Origin: Candidatus Atribacteria bacterium
GTDB lineage: Bacteria; Atribacterota; Atribacteria; Atribacterales; Caldatribacteriaceae
Assembly (NCBI GenBank): GCA_029982105.1
Contig: JARRCQ010000057.1
Coordinates: 1 to 8,674 of the forward strand
DNA length: 8,674 nt
Reading direction: 5' to 3'
The notes under the pieces are model-generated. The model made no database searches. It was not told where the DNA came from and was given only the letters and a program-made list of their open reading frames with translations. Position numbers and translations under genes: made by a program. Shown piece after piece: positions 1 to 6,622 of this stretch (within the stretch, counting starts at the first letter, position 1; every line of letters starts with the position of its first letter).

Positions 1-179
1 AACTTCTGATTTTCCATTTCTACTTCAGCAAAGTTTAGAGAATTTAAGGCTTCTCGGATTTCTTCGGGAGAAGCTTTCTCTTGAGCTTCCTTTAACTTAA
101 ATTCCAGAGTCCTCTCCAGAAGGAAAGCTAAGAAATAGGAATGACGAAGAAGTGAGAGTTGTGCAGAGGAATCTCTCAT
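1..179 (-). CDS. Partial ORF, possible transposase C-terminal remnant
   Basis: An open frame reads leftward from an ATG at 177-179 and leaves the window after 59 codons. Its pattern is a His followed by a hydrophobic/aromatic stretch (HSYFLAFLLERTLEFKL, residues 13-29), then a charged helix and SPEEIREALNSL. This resembles the extreme C-terminal region of IS1634/IS4-type DDE transposases, where a conserved His-hydrophobic helix with LERxLE precedes a 'sxEexlexL' helix. In those proteins the segment lies after the catalytic residues, so beginning here means the catalytic domain is absent. An in-frame TAG lies 7 codons upstream of the ATG, and there is no convincing ribosome binding site. I read it as a broken IS end rather than an intact gene. 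An unrelated gene that truly starts here is possible. The resemblance is from memory of the family, not from an alignment. Confidence 0.4.
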   Translation of the reverse strand, partial: MRDSSAQLSLLRHSYFLAFLLERTLEFKLKEAQEKASPEEIREALNSLNFAEVEMENQK

Positions 180-215
180 AATTCTACCACTATCCTAGAA
201 TAGCCACGTTGTTTT

Positions 216-224
216 TGGTATGAT
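216..224 (+). promoter_or_regulatory. Extended -10 promoter of the desulforedoxin-like gene
   Basis: TGGTATGAT gives an extended -10 (TGn then TATGAT at 219-224). The -35 region 17 bp upstream (TAGAAT) is poor, as is common for extended -10 promoters. Transcription would start near 231, leaving a leader of about 45 nt before the ATG at 277. Confidence 0.45.
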
Positions 225-276
225 AAGTTGAAAGATGAGCACTTTAGAGGTAGAATATTTTAGGAGGTGATAACCT

Positions 277-426
277 ATGGCAGATGAAAAGGAAACCTAT
301 CGATGCAACGTGTGTGGTAATGTAGTGGAAGTAAAGGGAGAAAAAGAAGAGTTAACTTGCTGTGGTGAACCTATGGTTAAAGTAGAGGAAGAAAAACCTA
401 AAAGAGGCGGATGCTGCAGTAGGTAA
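277..426 (+). CDS. Desulforedoxin-like rubredoxin-fold iron protein
   Basis: This 49-residue protein matches the desulforedoxin domain, which also forms the N-terminal domain of desulfoferrodoxin/superoxide reductase. It has Tyr8-Arg-Cys10-x2-Cys13-Gly-Asn, then Val-Glu-Val, then a vicinal Cys28-Cys29-Gly followed by Pro-Met. In the family the four cysteines bind one Fe as Fe(SCys)4, and the protein is a cytoplasmic electron carrier in anaerobes, often a homodimer. The catalytic SOR domain (His4-Cys iron site) is absent, so it is not itself a superoxide reductase. It is longer than classical desulforedoxin (36 residues) because of a charged tail, EEEKPKR, ending in Gly-Gly-Cys46-Cys47-Ser-Arg. 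The two extra cysteines are unusual. The start is secure: a near-perfect Shine-Dalgarno, AGGAGGTGAT at 262-271, lies 5 nt upstream. It appears monocistronic, with its own promoter and terminator. Confidence 0.88.
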   Translation: MADEKETYRCNVCGNVVEVKGEKEELTCCGEPMVKVEEEKPKRGGCCSR

Positions 427-455
427 GCAATTTAGTTGTTAATGAAGTGTTAAAG

Positions 456-493
456 ACTGAAAAATGCCCACCATTTGGTGGGCATTTTTCAGT
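456..493. terminator. Bidirectional Rho-independent terminator
   Basis: There is a perfect 17-bp stem (456-472 with 477-493) and a 4-nt ATTT loop. The core is GCCCACC/GGTGGGC, flanked by A5 on the left and T5 on the right. The A/T flanks make it work in both directions. It sits between the 3' ends of the convergent desulforedoxin-like gene (ends 426) and aldo/keto reductase (ends 526), so it should end both transcripts. Confidence 0.88.
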
Positions 494-525
494 GGGGGTT
501 TACTTTTGTTTTAGAAATGTAGAAT

Positions 526-1500
526 TTAGAGATTTCTTATTTTTGCTTCTCTTTCTTGTAATAATTTGTCAATAGCTTCTATATCTTCAGCGGTTAATTC
601 CCAATCTCCAGCAGGAAATGTTTCTTCAATCTGAGAAGGACGACGAGTTCCTACTATAGCAGCAGTAACTTCTGGGCGTCTTAATACCCAGGCAATAGCC
701 AGTTGTGCCAGTGTTTTTCCGTGTTTTTCAGCAATAGGTTTCAATTTCTCTATTAATTCTAAGTTGATGCTAAATAAGGGCTCATTGAATTGAGGATCAC
801 TCCGGCGATGGTCATCAGGAGGAAGATTTTGCACTCTCTCTCGGGTGAATTTGCCGGTTAACAATCCTTTTTGCATAGGACTATATACTATTACTCCTAT
901 ATTTTTCTCTGCACAGTAAGGTAAAATCTCTTTTTCTACATCTCGGGTAATCATGCTGTAAGGGGGCTGTAGAGAAGCAATGGGATGGATTTTTTCTATC
1001 CTTTTCATTTGTTCCACATTAAAATTGGAAACTCCAGCGTAACGGATTTTTCCTTCTTTTACCAAGTCAGCCATAGTACTCCAGGCTTCTTCAATATCGG
1101 GGTCAGGGTCAGGCCAGTGAATCTGATAAAGGTCTATCACTTCTACTTCCAGTCGTCTGAGGCTATCTTCTACTTCTTTACGAATACTGTCTCTTTTTAA
1201 GCGGCCAAAAACTTCTCCTTTTTCATTCCATACCCTTCCGCATTTAGTAGCAATGATAGGTTTTTTACTTATACCCTTTAGTGCTTTAGCTATAATTTCT
1301 TCTGAATGCCCTAATCCGTATACAGCGGCGGTATCTATCCAGTTTATACCTAAATCTAGAGCTCGATGGATAGCAGCGATAGATTCTTCATCATCTTGAG
1401 GTCCCCAGCTGAATTGCCAGCCTCCTCCTCCTAAAGCCCAGGAACCAAAGCCTATCACCGTGAGTTCAAGATCAGTCCAACCTAATTTTCTCGTACGCAT
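526..1500 (-). CDS. Aldo/keto reductase family oxidoreductase
   Basis: This 324-residue protein is full length for an AKR (TIM-barrel, NAD(P)H-dependent carbonyl reductase, cytosolic). The catalytic tetrad is all present: Asp56 (in GINWIDTA), Tyr61, Lys86 (PIIATK) and His128 (LYQIHWP). The barrel signatures follow: GKIRYAGVSNF near 152-162 and a C-terminal cofactor-binding segment IVGTRRPSQIEE near 284-295. The sequence is closest in feel to the AKR11/IolS and YajO-like group of bacterial reductases with broad aldehyde or sugar substrates. The exact substrate cannot be read from sequence. The start is supported by AAGGAGGT (complement of 1507-1514), 6 nt before the ATG. The gene stands alone on the minus strand and diverges from the sugar ABC operon, so a role in metabolising the imported sugar is possible but only inferred from position. 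Confidence 0.9.
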   Translation of the reverse strand: MRTRKLGWTDLELTVIGFGSWALGGGGWQFSWGPQDDEESIAAIHRALDLGINWIDTAAVYGLGHSEEIIAKALKGISKKPIIATKCGRVWNEKGEVFGRLKRDSIRKEVEDSLRRLEVEVIDLYQIHWPDPDPDIEEAWSTMADLVKEGKIRYAGVSNFNVEQMKRIEKIHPIASLQPPYSMITRDVEKEILPYCAEKNIGVIVYSPMQKGLLTGKFTRERVQNLPPDDHRRSDPQFNEPLFSINLELIEKLKPIAEKHGKTLAQLAIAWVLRRPEVTAAIVGTRRPSQIEETFPAGDWELTAEDIEAIDKLLQEREAKIRNL

Positions 1501-1529
1501 TTCACGACCTCCTTGGATGTTTTTAAAAT

Positions 1530-1565
1530 ATTATACCTTATATAGCATTTTGCAAAACTTGTTAA
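1530..1565 (-). promoter_or_regulatory. Promoter region of the aldo/keto reductase
   Basis: Read on the minus strand, TTAACA (complement of 1560-1565), a 17-bp spacer and TATAAG (complement of 1537-1542) form a good sigma-70-type promoter. A perfect TATAAT (complement of 1530-1535) lies 2 bp nearer the gene but has only a poor -35 (TTTTGC at 16 bp). Either would start transcription about 20-30 nt upstream of the ATG at 1500. Confidence 0.5.
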
Positions 1566-2036
1566 CTGCTAAAACTTTACAGAGTAAATTAGATCGGAAG
1601 CCGAAAGATCAAAATCCCTATGTATTTAGGGATATTATATCTTCCTCAGTTGTTTTTTCAGGTTTTCATTTTCTCCGGGGTTATAGGGAGCGTGCCCCCA
1701 TGGTTGAGATTGTGAGAGGGATATTCTACTTATAGTTTGCTGTTGGGTATCAGGTAAGACTTATGATGACAGTTAAGCTACAGTAGATTTTGTGGTTAAC
1801 TATAATATATGATTTATTTAGAAGCTATGAAGAGGGAGTTTAGTATTTTTTAATTAGAAGGGTAAACAAAGAGCACTTGTTCTGAAACTTACTGCCTTTC
1901 TCTTATGCAACATTTAATCATTTTTGTTTGGAATTATTTACTAATTAGTTAGCATTAATACTTCATTTGTTACTAAATTAATAAGATATTTTTCCAATAT
2001 ATTATGGAATTTCAACAAACATTATGAAAAAGTAGA
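1566..2036. other. Intergenic region, no gene seen
   Basis: This lies between the divergent reductase and transporter promoters. I find no ORF with a credible start and codon pattern. The right half (from about 1790) is very AT-rich. Possible DNA-binding or structural elements are three inverted repeats: ATCCCTA-N6-TAGGGAT (1614-1633), the palindrome ACTAATTAGT (1940-1949), and TTCCA-N8-TGGAA (1992-2009). The nonamer AATTAGTTA occurs at 1943-1951 and again at 2068-2076 next to the transporter promoter. None can be assigned to a known regulator. Confidence 0.5.
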
Positions 2037-2064
2037 TTGACTTCTCTTAAAGGTATAATATAAT
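2037..2064 (+). promoter_or_regulatory. Sigma-70-type promoter of the sugar ABC operon
   Basis: TTGACT (2037-2042), a 16-bp spacer and TATAAT (2059-2064) make a near-consensus promoter. The predicted start is near 2071, giving a leader of about 33 nt. A second TATAAT at 2054-2059 would leave only 11 bp to the same -35 and is less likely. Confidence 0.7.
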
Positions 2065-2081
2065 TAAAATTAGTTAAAATA

Positions 2082-2091
2082 CCTTATAAGG
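2082..2091 (+). promoter_or_regulatory. Palindrome abutting the Shine-Dalgarno of the binding-protein gene
   Basis: CCTTATAAGG is a perfect 10-bp palindrome at roughly +11 to +20 of the predicted transcript. Its right end overlaps the ribosome binding site AAGGGAGG (2088-2095), which serves the ATG at 2104. It could be a small operator just downstream of the promoter. This is speculative, because short AT-rich palindromes arise by chance. Confidence 0.25.
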
Positions 2092-2103
2092 GAGGGAAGT
2101 TTT

Positions 2104-3093
2104 ATGAAAAGGTACCACTTTTTGTTGGTTCTCGCCTTAGCATTTCTTTTAGTTTTTACTTTACCAGTTTTTGCCCAAGATAAGTATAAGATTGCTTTCG
2201 TGCCCAAGTTAGTTGGTATTCCTTACTTTAATGCTATGGAAGCAGGAGGTAAAAAAGCTGCTGAAGATTTAGGTGTGGAGTTTATCTATACCGGTCCGGT
2301 AACTGCTGATGTGGCAAAACAAATTGAAACTATTGATAACCTGATTACTCAAGGAGTAGATGCCATTGCTGTAGCTCCTAATGACCCTGCGGCTATTACC
2401 CCAGTCTTGGAAAAGGCTAAGGAAAGAGGTATTTTGGTTTTAACCAGTGATACTGATGGAGCTCAAGAGGTAAGAGATTTGTTTGTAAATCAGGCCATAG
2501 AAAGGGAAATTGGCTACACCACTATGGATGAGTTAGCTAAAGCAATGGATTATGAAGGAGAGTTTGCCATTGTTTCTTGTGGGCCTACTGCCTGGAATCT
2601 TAATACCTGGATTCTGTATGAGCTGGAGAGACTGGCTGAATATCCAAACATGAAATTAGTCACTATCCGTTACGCTGAAGAAGATGTCCAATTAGCTATT
2701 AACGTGGCTTTAGACCTTATTAACGCTTTTCCTAACCTCAAAGGAATTATTGGTCAGTGCAGCACCTCGGCTCCTGGAGTAGCAGAAGCAGTAACTCAAG
2801 CGGGTAAAATTGGGCAAATCGTAGCTACTGGAGTATCGGTGCCTTCTATGATGGCTCCTTACGTTAAAAATGGAGCGGTTAAGAGTTTTGTTCTCTGGAA
2901 TCCAGTAGATCTTGGTTACTTAACGGTATGGGCGGCTAAATACCTTTTGGATGGTAATCAATTTGAAGAAGGGATAGAATACGAAGTTCCTGGAATTTCT
3001 ACCAAACCTCGGTATGTAGCTGAAAGTAAGATGCTGATTTTAGGACCGCCAATGGTTTTTGATGCGAGTAATGTAGACAACTTTGATTTTTAA
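2104..3093 (+). CDS. Sugar ABC transporter substrate-binding protein (LsrB/RhaS-like)
   Basis: This 329-residue type I periplasmic binding protein (Peripla_BP_4 class) captures a sugar-like ligand for the importer encoded downstream. Residues 1-24 are a Sec signal peptide (KR, hydrophobic core, cleavage after VFA) with no lipobox, implying a soluble periplasmic protein. The mature N-lobe opens YKIAFVPKLVGIPYF, much like LsrB; the hinge and C-lobe carry GPTAWNLNTW (160-169) and a C-terminus ...VFDASNVDNFDF that also echoes LsrB. From memory of Salmonella LsrB, Lys35 and Asp116 of the AI-2 site are matched here by Lys35 and Asp116. The Asp166-Gln167 pair appears as Asn165-Leu166, and Pro220/Ala222 as Gln218/Ser220. 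AI-2 itself is therefore doubtful; a deoxyhexose, pentose or related sugar fits better. A strong promoter and a following hairpin suggest it is made in excess over the rest of the operon. Confidence 0.9.
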   Translation: MKRYHFLLVLALAFLLVFTLPVFAQDKYKIAFVPKLVGIPYFNAMEAGGKKAAEDLGVEFIYTGPVTADVAKQIETIDNLITQGVDAIAVAPNDPAAITPVLEKAKERGILVLTSDTDGAQEVRDLFVNQAIEREIGYTTMDELAKAMDYEGEFAIVSCGPTAWNLNTWILYELERLAEYPNMKLVTIRYAEEDVQLAINVALDLINAFPNLKGIIGQCSTSAPGVAEAVTQAGKIGQIVATGVSVPSMMAPYVKNGAVKSFVLWNPVDLGYLTVWAAKYLLDGNQFEEGIEYEVPGISTKPRYVAESKMLILGPPMVFDASNVDNFDF

Positions 3094-3110
3094 TCTCTTG
3101 ATTAACTGCA

Positions 3111-3138
3111 GGAGAGGGCCGAAAACCCTCTCCTTTTT
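3111..3138 (+). terminator. Intercistronic terminator/attenuator hairpin
   Basis: An 8-bp GC-rich stem, GGAGAGGG (3111-3118) with CCCTCTCC (3126-3133), encloses a 7-nt loop and is followed by TTTTTATTTTATT. It lies 17 nt after the binding-protein stop and before the ATPase gene. Partial termination here would give more binding protein than membrane components, as in many binding-protein-dependent operons. Confidence 0.85.
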
Positions 3139-3161
3139 ATTTTATTGTGAGGAGCTAAAAT

Positions 3162-4679
3162 ATGGAGACTATTATTTTAGAGTGCCGAGATATTTCTAAA
3201 TCTTTTGGCGGAGTTAGAGCTTTAAAAGCAGTGAATTTCTCTCTCCGACAAGGAGAAGTTCATGCTTTGGTAGGAGAAAATGGAGCGGGGAAATCTACTT
3301 TAATTAGAATCATATCTGGGGCACTGCTTCCCGACCAAGGAGAAATCTGGTATCAAGGTAAAAAAGTGGAAATAGTTTCTCCTCGGTTGGCTCAAATAAT
3401 GGGTATTTCTGCAGTTTATCAAGACCCTCTGATTTATCCCTATCTTTCAGTAGTGGAGAATATCTTTTTAGGAAGGGAAATAAAAACTCCTCGAGGCAAC
3501 ATTGATTGGAATAAACAAGAAGAAAAAGCCAAAGAACTATTTGCTTCCTTAGATATTTCTCCTCATTTTTTGAAGCAACCTATGGGGGAATTAAGTGTAG
3601 GTTTGCAGCAGTTAGTTTTAATTGCTAAAGCCATAGCCTACGGCGCTCAAGTGATCATTTTTGATGAACCTACTGCTATTCTCACCGAACATGAAGCTGA
3701 GAGGCTGTTTCAAATTATTAAGAGGCTGAAAGAACAAGGGGTTGGAGTAATTTATATAAGTCATCGACTAGAGGAAATTTTTCAAATTGCTGATAGGGTT
3801 ACTATTATGCGGGATGGAGAGGTAGTAGGGGATTATCCTCTCTCTGCGATAAATCGAGAAATGATTGTGGAATTGATGGCCGGGAAACATCTGGTAGAAG
3901 AAATAGAACATGGAGGAAAAAAGAGCAAAGAGCCAATATTAGCAGTCAAAAATCTTACTAAGAAGGGGAAATTTGAAGATGTAAGCTTTGAAGCTTTTCA
4001 AGGAGAAATATTAGCTTTTTCCGGGTTAGTTGGTTCAGGAAGAACTGATGTAGCACAAGCTCTTTTTGGCATTATTTCTCCTGATAGTGGAGAAATTTAT
4101 TACCAAGGAAAGAAATTTAAAGCTTATTCTCCTCAATATGCTATGAATCAAGGAATAGCTTATCTTCCCGAAGACCGTAAAAGCCAAGGTCTTTTTCCTA
4201 TTTTAAGTGTTTCCTATAATATTACTGTTTCTATTTTGCAGCAAATAGCTAATCATCTTGGCATAGTGAATACTAAAAAAGAGAGGGAAGTAGCAGAGAA
4301 TTATGTTAAGGAATTGAATATTCGTACTCCCTCTTTAGAAGCTAAGGTATTTAGCTTGAGTGGAGGTAACCAGCAGAAGGTAGTGTTAGCTAAGTGGTTA
4401 GGGGTTGATCCTCAGGTTCTTATTCTCGATGAGCCCACCAGAGGAATAGACGTAGCGGCCAAAGCTGAAGTTCACCAGATGATTGCTCGGTTGGTAGAAA
4501 GAGGTATGGCGGTAATAATTATTTCTTCAGAATTGCCTGAAGTTCTAAAGTTGGCCGATCGAGTAATAGTAATGCACGAAGGGAAAATTACGGGAGTTTT
4601 TGAAGGAGAAGATATAAATTCTACCAACCTGGTTAGAGCAGCTACTGGAGAAAGAATGTTACTTGGTAAATCTGATTAG
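3162..4679 (+). CDS. Sugar ABC transporter ATP-binding protein, tandem NBD (RbsA/MglA/LsrA type)
   Basis: This 505-residue cytoplasmic protein with two fused nucleotide-binding domains is the normal size for CUT2 importers. NBD1 has Walker A GENGAGKS (38-45), Q-loop Gln87, signature LSVGLQQ (144-150), Walker B VIIFDEP (164-170) and switch His201. NBD2 has the degenerate Walker A GLVGSGRT (288-295, Arg replacing Lys) that is normal for the class, signature LSGGNQQ (399-405) and Walker B VLILDEP (419-425). Only one NBD is thus expected to be fully catalytic. The usual SPxxAxxxGIxxxxED element of NBD2 is present around 323-338 (AYLPEDRKSQGLFP follows). The start has GAGGAG (3149-3154), 7 nt upstream. 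It follows the hairpin after the binding-protein gene and is 15 nt from permease 1. Confidence 0.95.
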   Translation: METIILECRDISKSFGGVRALKAVNFSLRQGEVHALVGENGAGKSTLIRIISGALLPDQGEIWYQGKKVEIVSPRLAQIMGISAVYQDPLIYPYLSVVENIFLGREIKTPRGNIDWNKQEEKAKELFASLDISPHFLKQPMGELSVGLQQLVLIAKAIAYGAQVIIFDEPTAILTEHEAERLFQIIKRLKEQGVGVIYISHRLEEIFQIADRVTIMRDGEVVGDYPLSAINREMIVELMAGKHLVEEIEHGGKKSKEPILAVKNLTKKGKFEDVSFEAFQGEILAFSGLVGSGRTDVAQALFGIISPDSGEIYYQGKKFKAYSPQYAMNQGIAYLPEDRKSQGLFPILSVSYNITVSILQQIANHLGIVNTKKEREVAENYVKELNIRTPSLEAKVFSLSGGNQQKVVLAKWLGVDPQVLILDEPTRGIDVAAKAEVHQMIARLVERGMAVIIISSELPEVLKLADRVIVMHEGKITGVFEGEDINSTNLVRAATGERMLLGKSD

Positions 4680-4694
4680 CGGGAAGGGAAAATT

Positions 4695-5642
4695 ATGACT
4701 AATTTCCAGAGAATAGTGAGAAGAAGAGAATTTACTGTTTTAATTTTAATTTTGATTCTTGGTGCTATTTTTTCTTTTACTACTGAGAGGTTTTTGTCGG
4801 TAAGTAATATTTCTAATTTGCTATTACAGTTATCCGGGGTAGCAATTACCGCTATTGGAATGACCATGGTTATAATCACTGGGGGAATAGATGTTTCAGC
4901 GGGTTCTACTCTGGGGATGGCCTGTGTGGTGAGCGGGTATCTCCTTTTGGGAGGTTATTCTCCTTTTTTGGCTTTAGTGCTTGCTGTATTAGTGGGATTG
5001 GGTATTGGATTGGTAAATGGAACTATTATAGCTTGGGGAGGTATTCCTCCTATCATTGCTACCTTGGGGATGATGAATTTAATTAGGGCTTTGATGTTTC
5101 AAACTTTAGGAGGGACGTGGATATCCGGTATTCCTCCTGGTTCACGGACTATAGGTTTGGGTAAGTGGTTAGGCATACCCATTCCTATGTGGATTGCCGC
5201 TTTTCTAATTGCTATTTTTTCCTACTTTTTGAGTTATCGACCACTAGGTCGTCATGTTTATGCCGTAGGTAACAATCCCGAAGCTGCCCGAGTATCAGGG
5301 GTCAATTTAAAGAGCACCGTTGTTTTTGTTTATGCTTTAACTGGAGCTTTGGCAGGATTTGCTGGTCTAATTAATGCTGCCCGAACTGGTATTGTTCAGA
5401 CCAATACTGGTATGGGTTTTGAGCTAGATGTAATTGCAGCAGTGGTTTTAGGAGGGACGAGTGCCTTAGGGGGAAGGGGAACTATCATTGGCAGTTTACT
5501 GGGAGCTTTTTTGGTGGGCATTATTAAAAACGGAATGGTGCTACTTAATGTTCCAGCTTTGAGCGAGGGCTTAGTAATTGGAGTGCTAATTATTATTTCG
5601 GTATTAGCTGACATAATAAGAGCCAGGGGAGAAGCGAGATGA
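4695..5642 (+). CDS. Sugar ABC transporter permease 1 (RbsC/LsrC/RhaP-like)
   Basis: This 315-residue inner-membrane permease belongs to the BPD_transp_2 (CUT2) family, with about 8-10 hydrophobic segments. Diagnostic elements are VIITGGIDVSAGS (59-71), the cytoplasmic coupling loop NPEAARVSG (194-202) that contacts the ATPase, and GFELDVIAAVVLGG (241-254), followed by LGGRGTIIGSLLGA. The length is normal for the family. The start follows the ATPase stop by 15 nt, with a GGGAAGGGA ribosome binding site at 4681-4689. It ends in an ATGA overlap with permease 2, so the two are translationally coupled and probably form a heterodimer. Confidence 0.93.
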   Translation: MTNFQRIVRRREFTVLILILILGAIFSFTTERFLSVSNISNLLLQLSGVAITAIGMTMVIITGGIDVSAGSTLGMACVVSGYLLLGGYSPFLALVLAVLVGLGIGLVNGTIIAWGGIPPIIATLGMMNLIRALMFQTLGGTWISGIPPGSRTIGLGKWLGIPIPMWIAAFLIAIFSYFLSYRPLGRHVYAVGNNPEAARVSGVNLKSTVVFVYALTGALAGFAGLINAARTGIVQTNTGMGFELDVIAAVVLGGTSALGGRGTIIGSLLGAFLVGIIKNGMVLLNVPALSEGLVIGVLIIISVLADIIRARGEAR

Positions 5643-6622
5643 GAAATATTTGGGATACTATAATTGGCAATCGGATGTTCTTTCTATCTTTACTTTTTGT
5701 TATTTTGTTTGTGGTGTTATCTCTGACTGTTCCCGGTTTTTTAAACCTCTATAATCTAACTAATATGACCCAATATGGTGTGGAATTAGGTCTGTTAGCT
5801 CTGGCAGAAGCTTTAGTAATCCTTTCTGGTGGGGGAGGAATTGATCTCTCAGTAGGGTCAATGATGAGTTTGGTAGCTATAGTAATTGGAGTTTTTATTG
5901 GTAGGGTAGGGTTATCTCCTTCCCTAGCTATTGTGTTTGGCATGCTGACTGGATTAGCAGCAGGACTGTTTAATGGTTTGTTAGTCAGTGTGGGGAAAAT
6001 ACTGCCCCTTATAGTTACTCTGGCTGGTATGTATATTTATCGTTCTCTGGCTCTAATTATTGCTGTAGACCCTCAATTTGGACCTAACCCTATGCCGGTC
6101 TCTAACTTTCCTAAATCTTTTTACTTTATAGGACAGCATCGAATAGGGGGAATACCTTTCCAGGTTCTCTTCATTTTTGTTCCCGTTCTTCTAATTCTCC
6201 ACTTTTTGCTTTCCCGGACAGCTTGGGGGAGAAAACTTTATGGTGTGGGAAGTAATGAAACAGCAGCAATGTTTTCGGGAATTGAAGTAAGCAAAGTACG
6301 TCTCACTGTTTATGCTCTTTCTGGGCTGTTGAGTGCTTTGGCTGCTTGGGTCATTACTTCTCGTATTGCCAGTGCCCGACCAGATATTGGAACAGGCTAT
6401 GAATTGCAAGCTATTACCATTGCAGTTTTGGGAGGTATTAGTATTCAAGGAGGAGAAGGAACAGTAGGAGGAGTATTGTTAAGTGTGGCCATAATAACCA
6501 TGCTCAATAATGGTTTGCAATTAGCTGGTATTCATCAGATTTGGCAGTTGGGAGCTCTAGGGTTGGTTCTGATAGGCAGTGTCCTTCTTAATCAATTTCT
6601 AATCCGCCGAAGAAAAATTTGA
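5639..6622 (+). CDS. Sugar ABC transporter permease 2 (LsrD/RhaQ-like)
   Basis: This second, distinct BPD_transp_2 permease has 327 residues. It shows ILSGGGGIDLSVGS (61-74), the coupling loop SNETAAMFSG (205-214) and GYELQAITIAVLGG (253-266), followed by the usual Gly-rich GGEGTVGG stretch. It is clearly diverged from permease 1, so it is not a recent duplicate. A heterodimeric channel is expected, as in the lsr and rha transporters. The start ATG overlaps the previous stop (ATGA at 5639-5642). There is an extra soluble segment around 143-172 (PQFGPNPMPVSNF...), a common loop in this subfamily. It overlaps the next gene by TTGA at its own 3' end. Confidence 0.93.
   Translation: MRNIWDTIIGNRMFFLSLLFVILFVVLSLTVPGFLNLYNLTNMTQYGVELGLLALAEALVILSGGGGIDLSVGSMMSLVAIVIGVFIGRVGLSPSLAIVFGMLTGLAAGLFNGLLVSVGKILPLIVTLAGMYIYRSLALIIAVDPQFGPNPMPVSNFPKSFYFIGQHRIGGIPFQVLFIFVPVLLILHFLLSRTAWGRKLYGVGSNETAAMFSGIEVSKVRLTVYALSGLLSALAAWVITSRIASARPDIGTGYELQAITIAVLGGISIQGGEGTVGGVLLSVAIITMLNNGLQLAGIHQIWQLGALGLVLIGSVLLNQFLIRRRKI

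Noticed and set aside
1460..1735. 91-codon plus-strand ORF spanning the start of the reductase gene and its upstream region
   Set aside because: It lies antisense to the reductase start and promoter, has no ribosome binding site, and its translation shows no recognisable domain.
1801..1806. TATAAT in the long intergenic region as an additional promoter
   Set aside because: No acceptable -35 lies at 16-18 bp, and it is about 300 bp from the next gene in an AT-rich stretch where such hexamers occur by chance.
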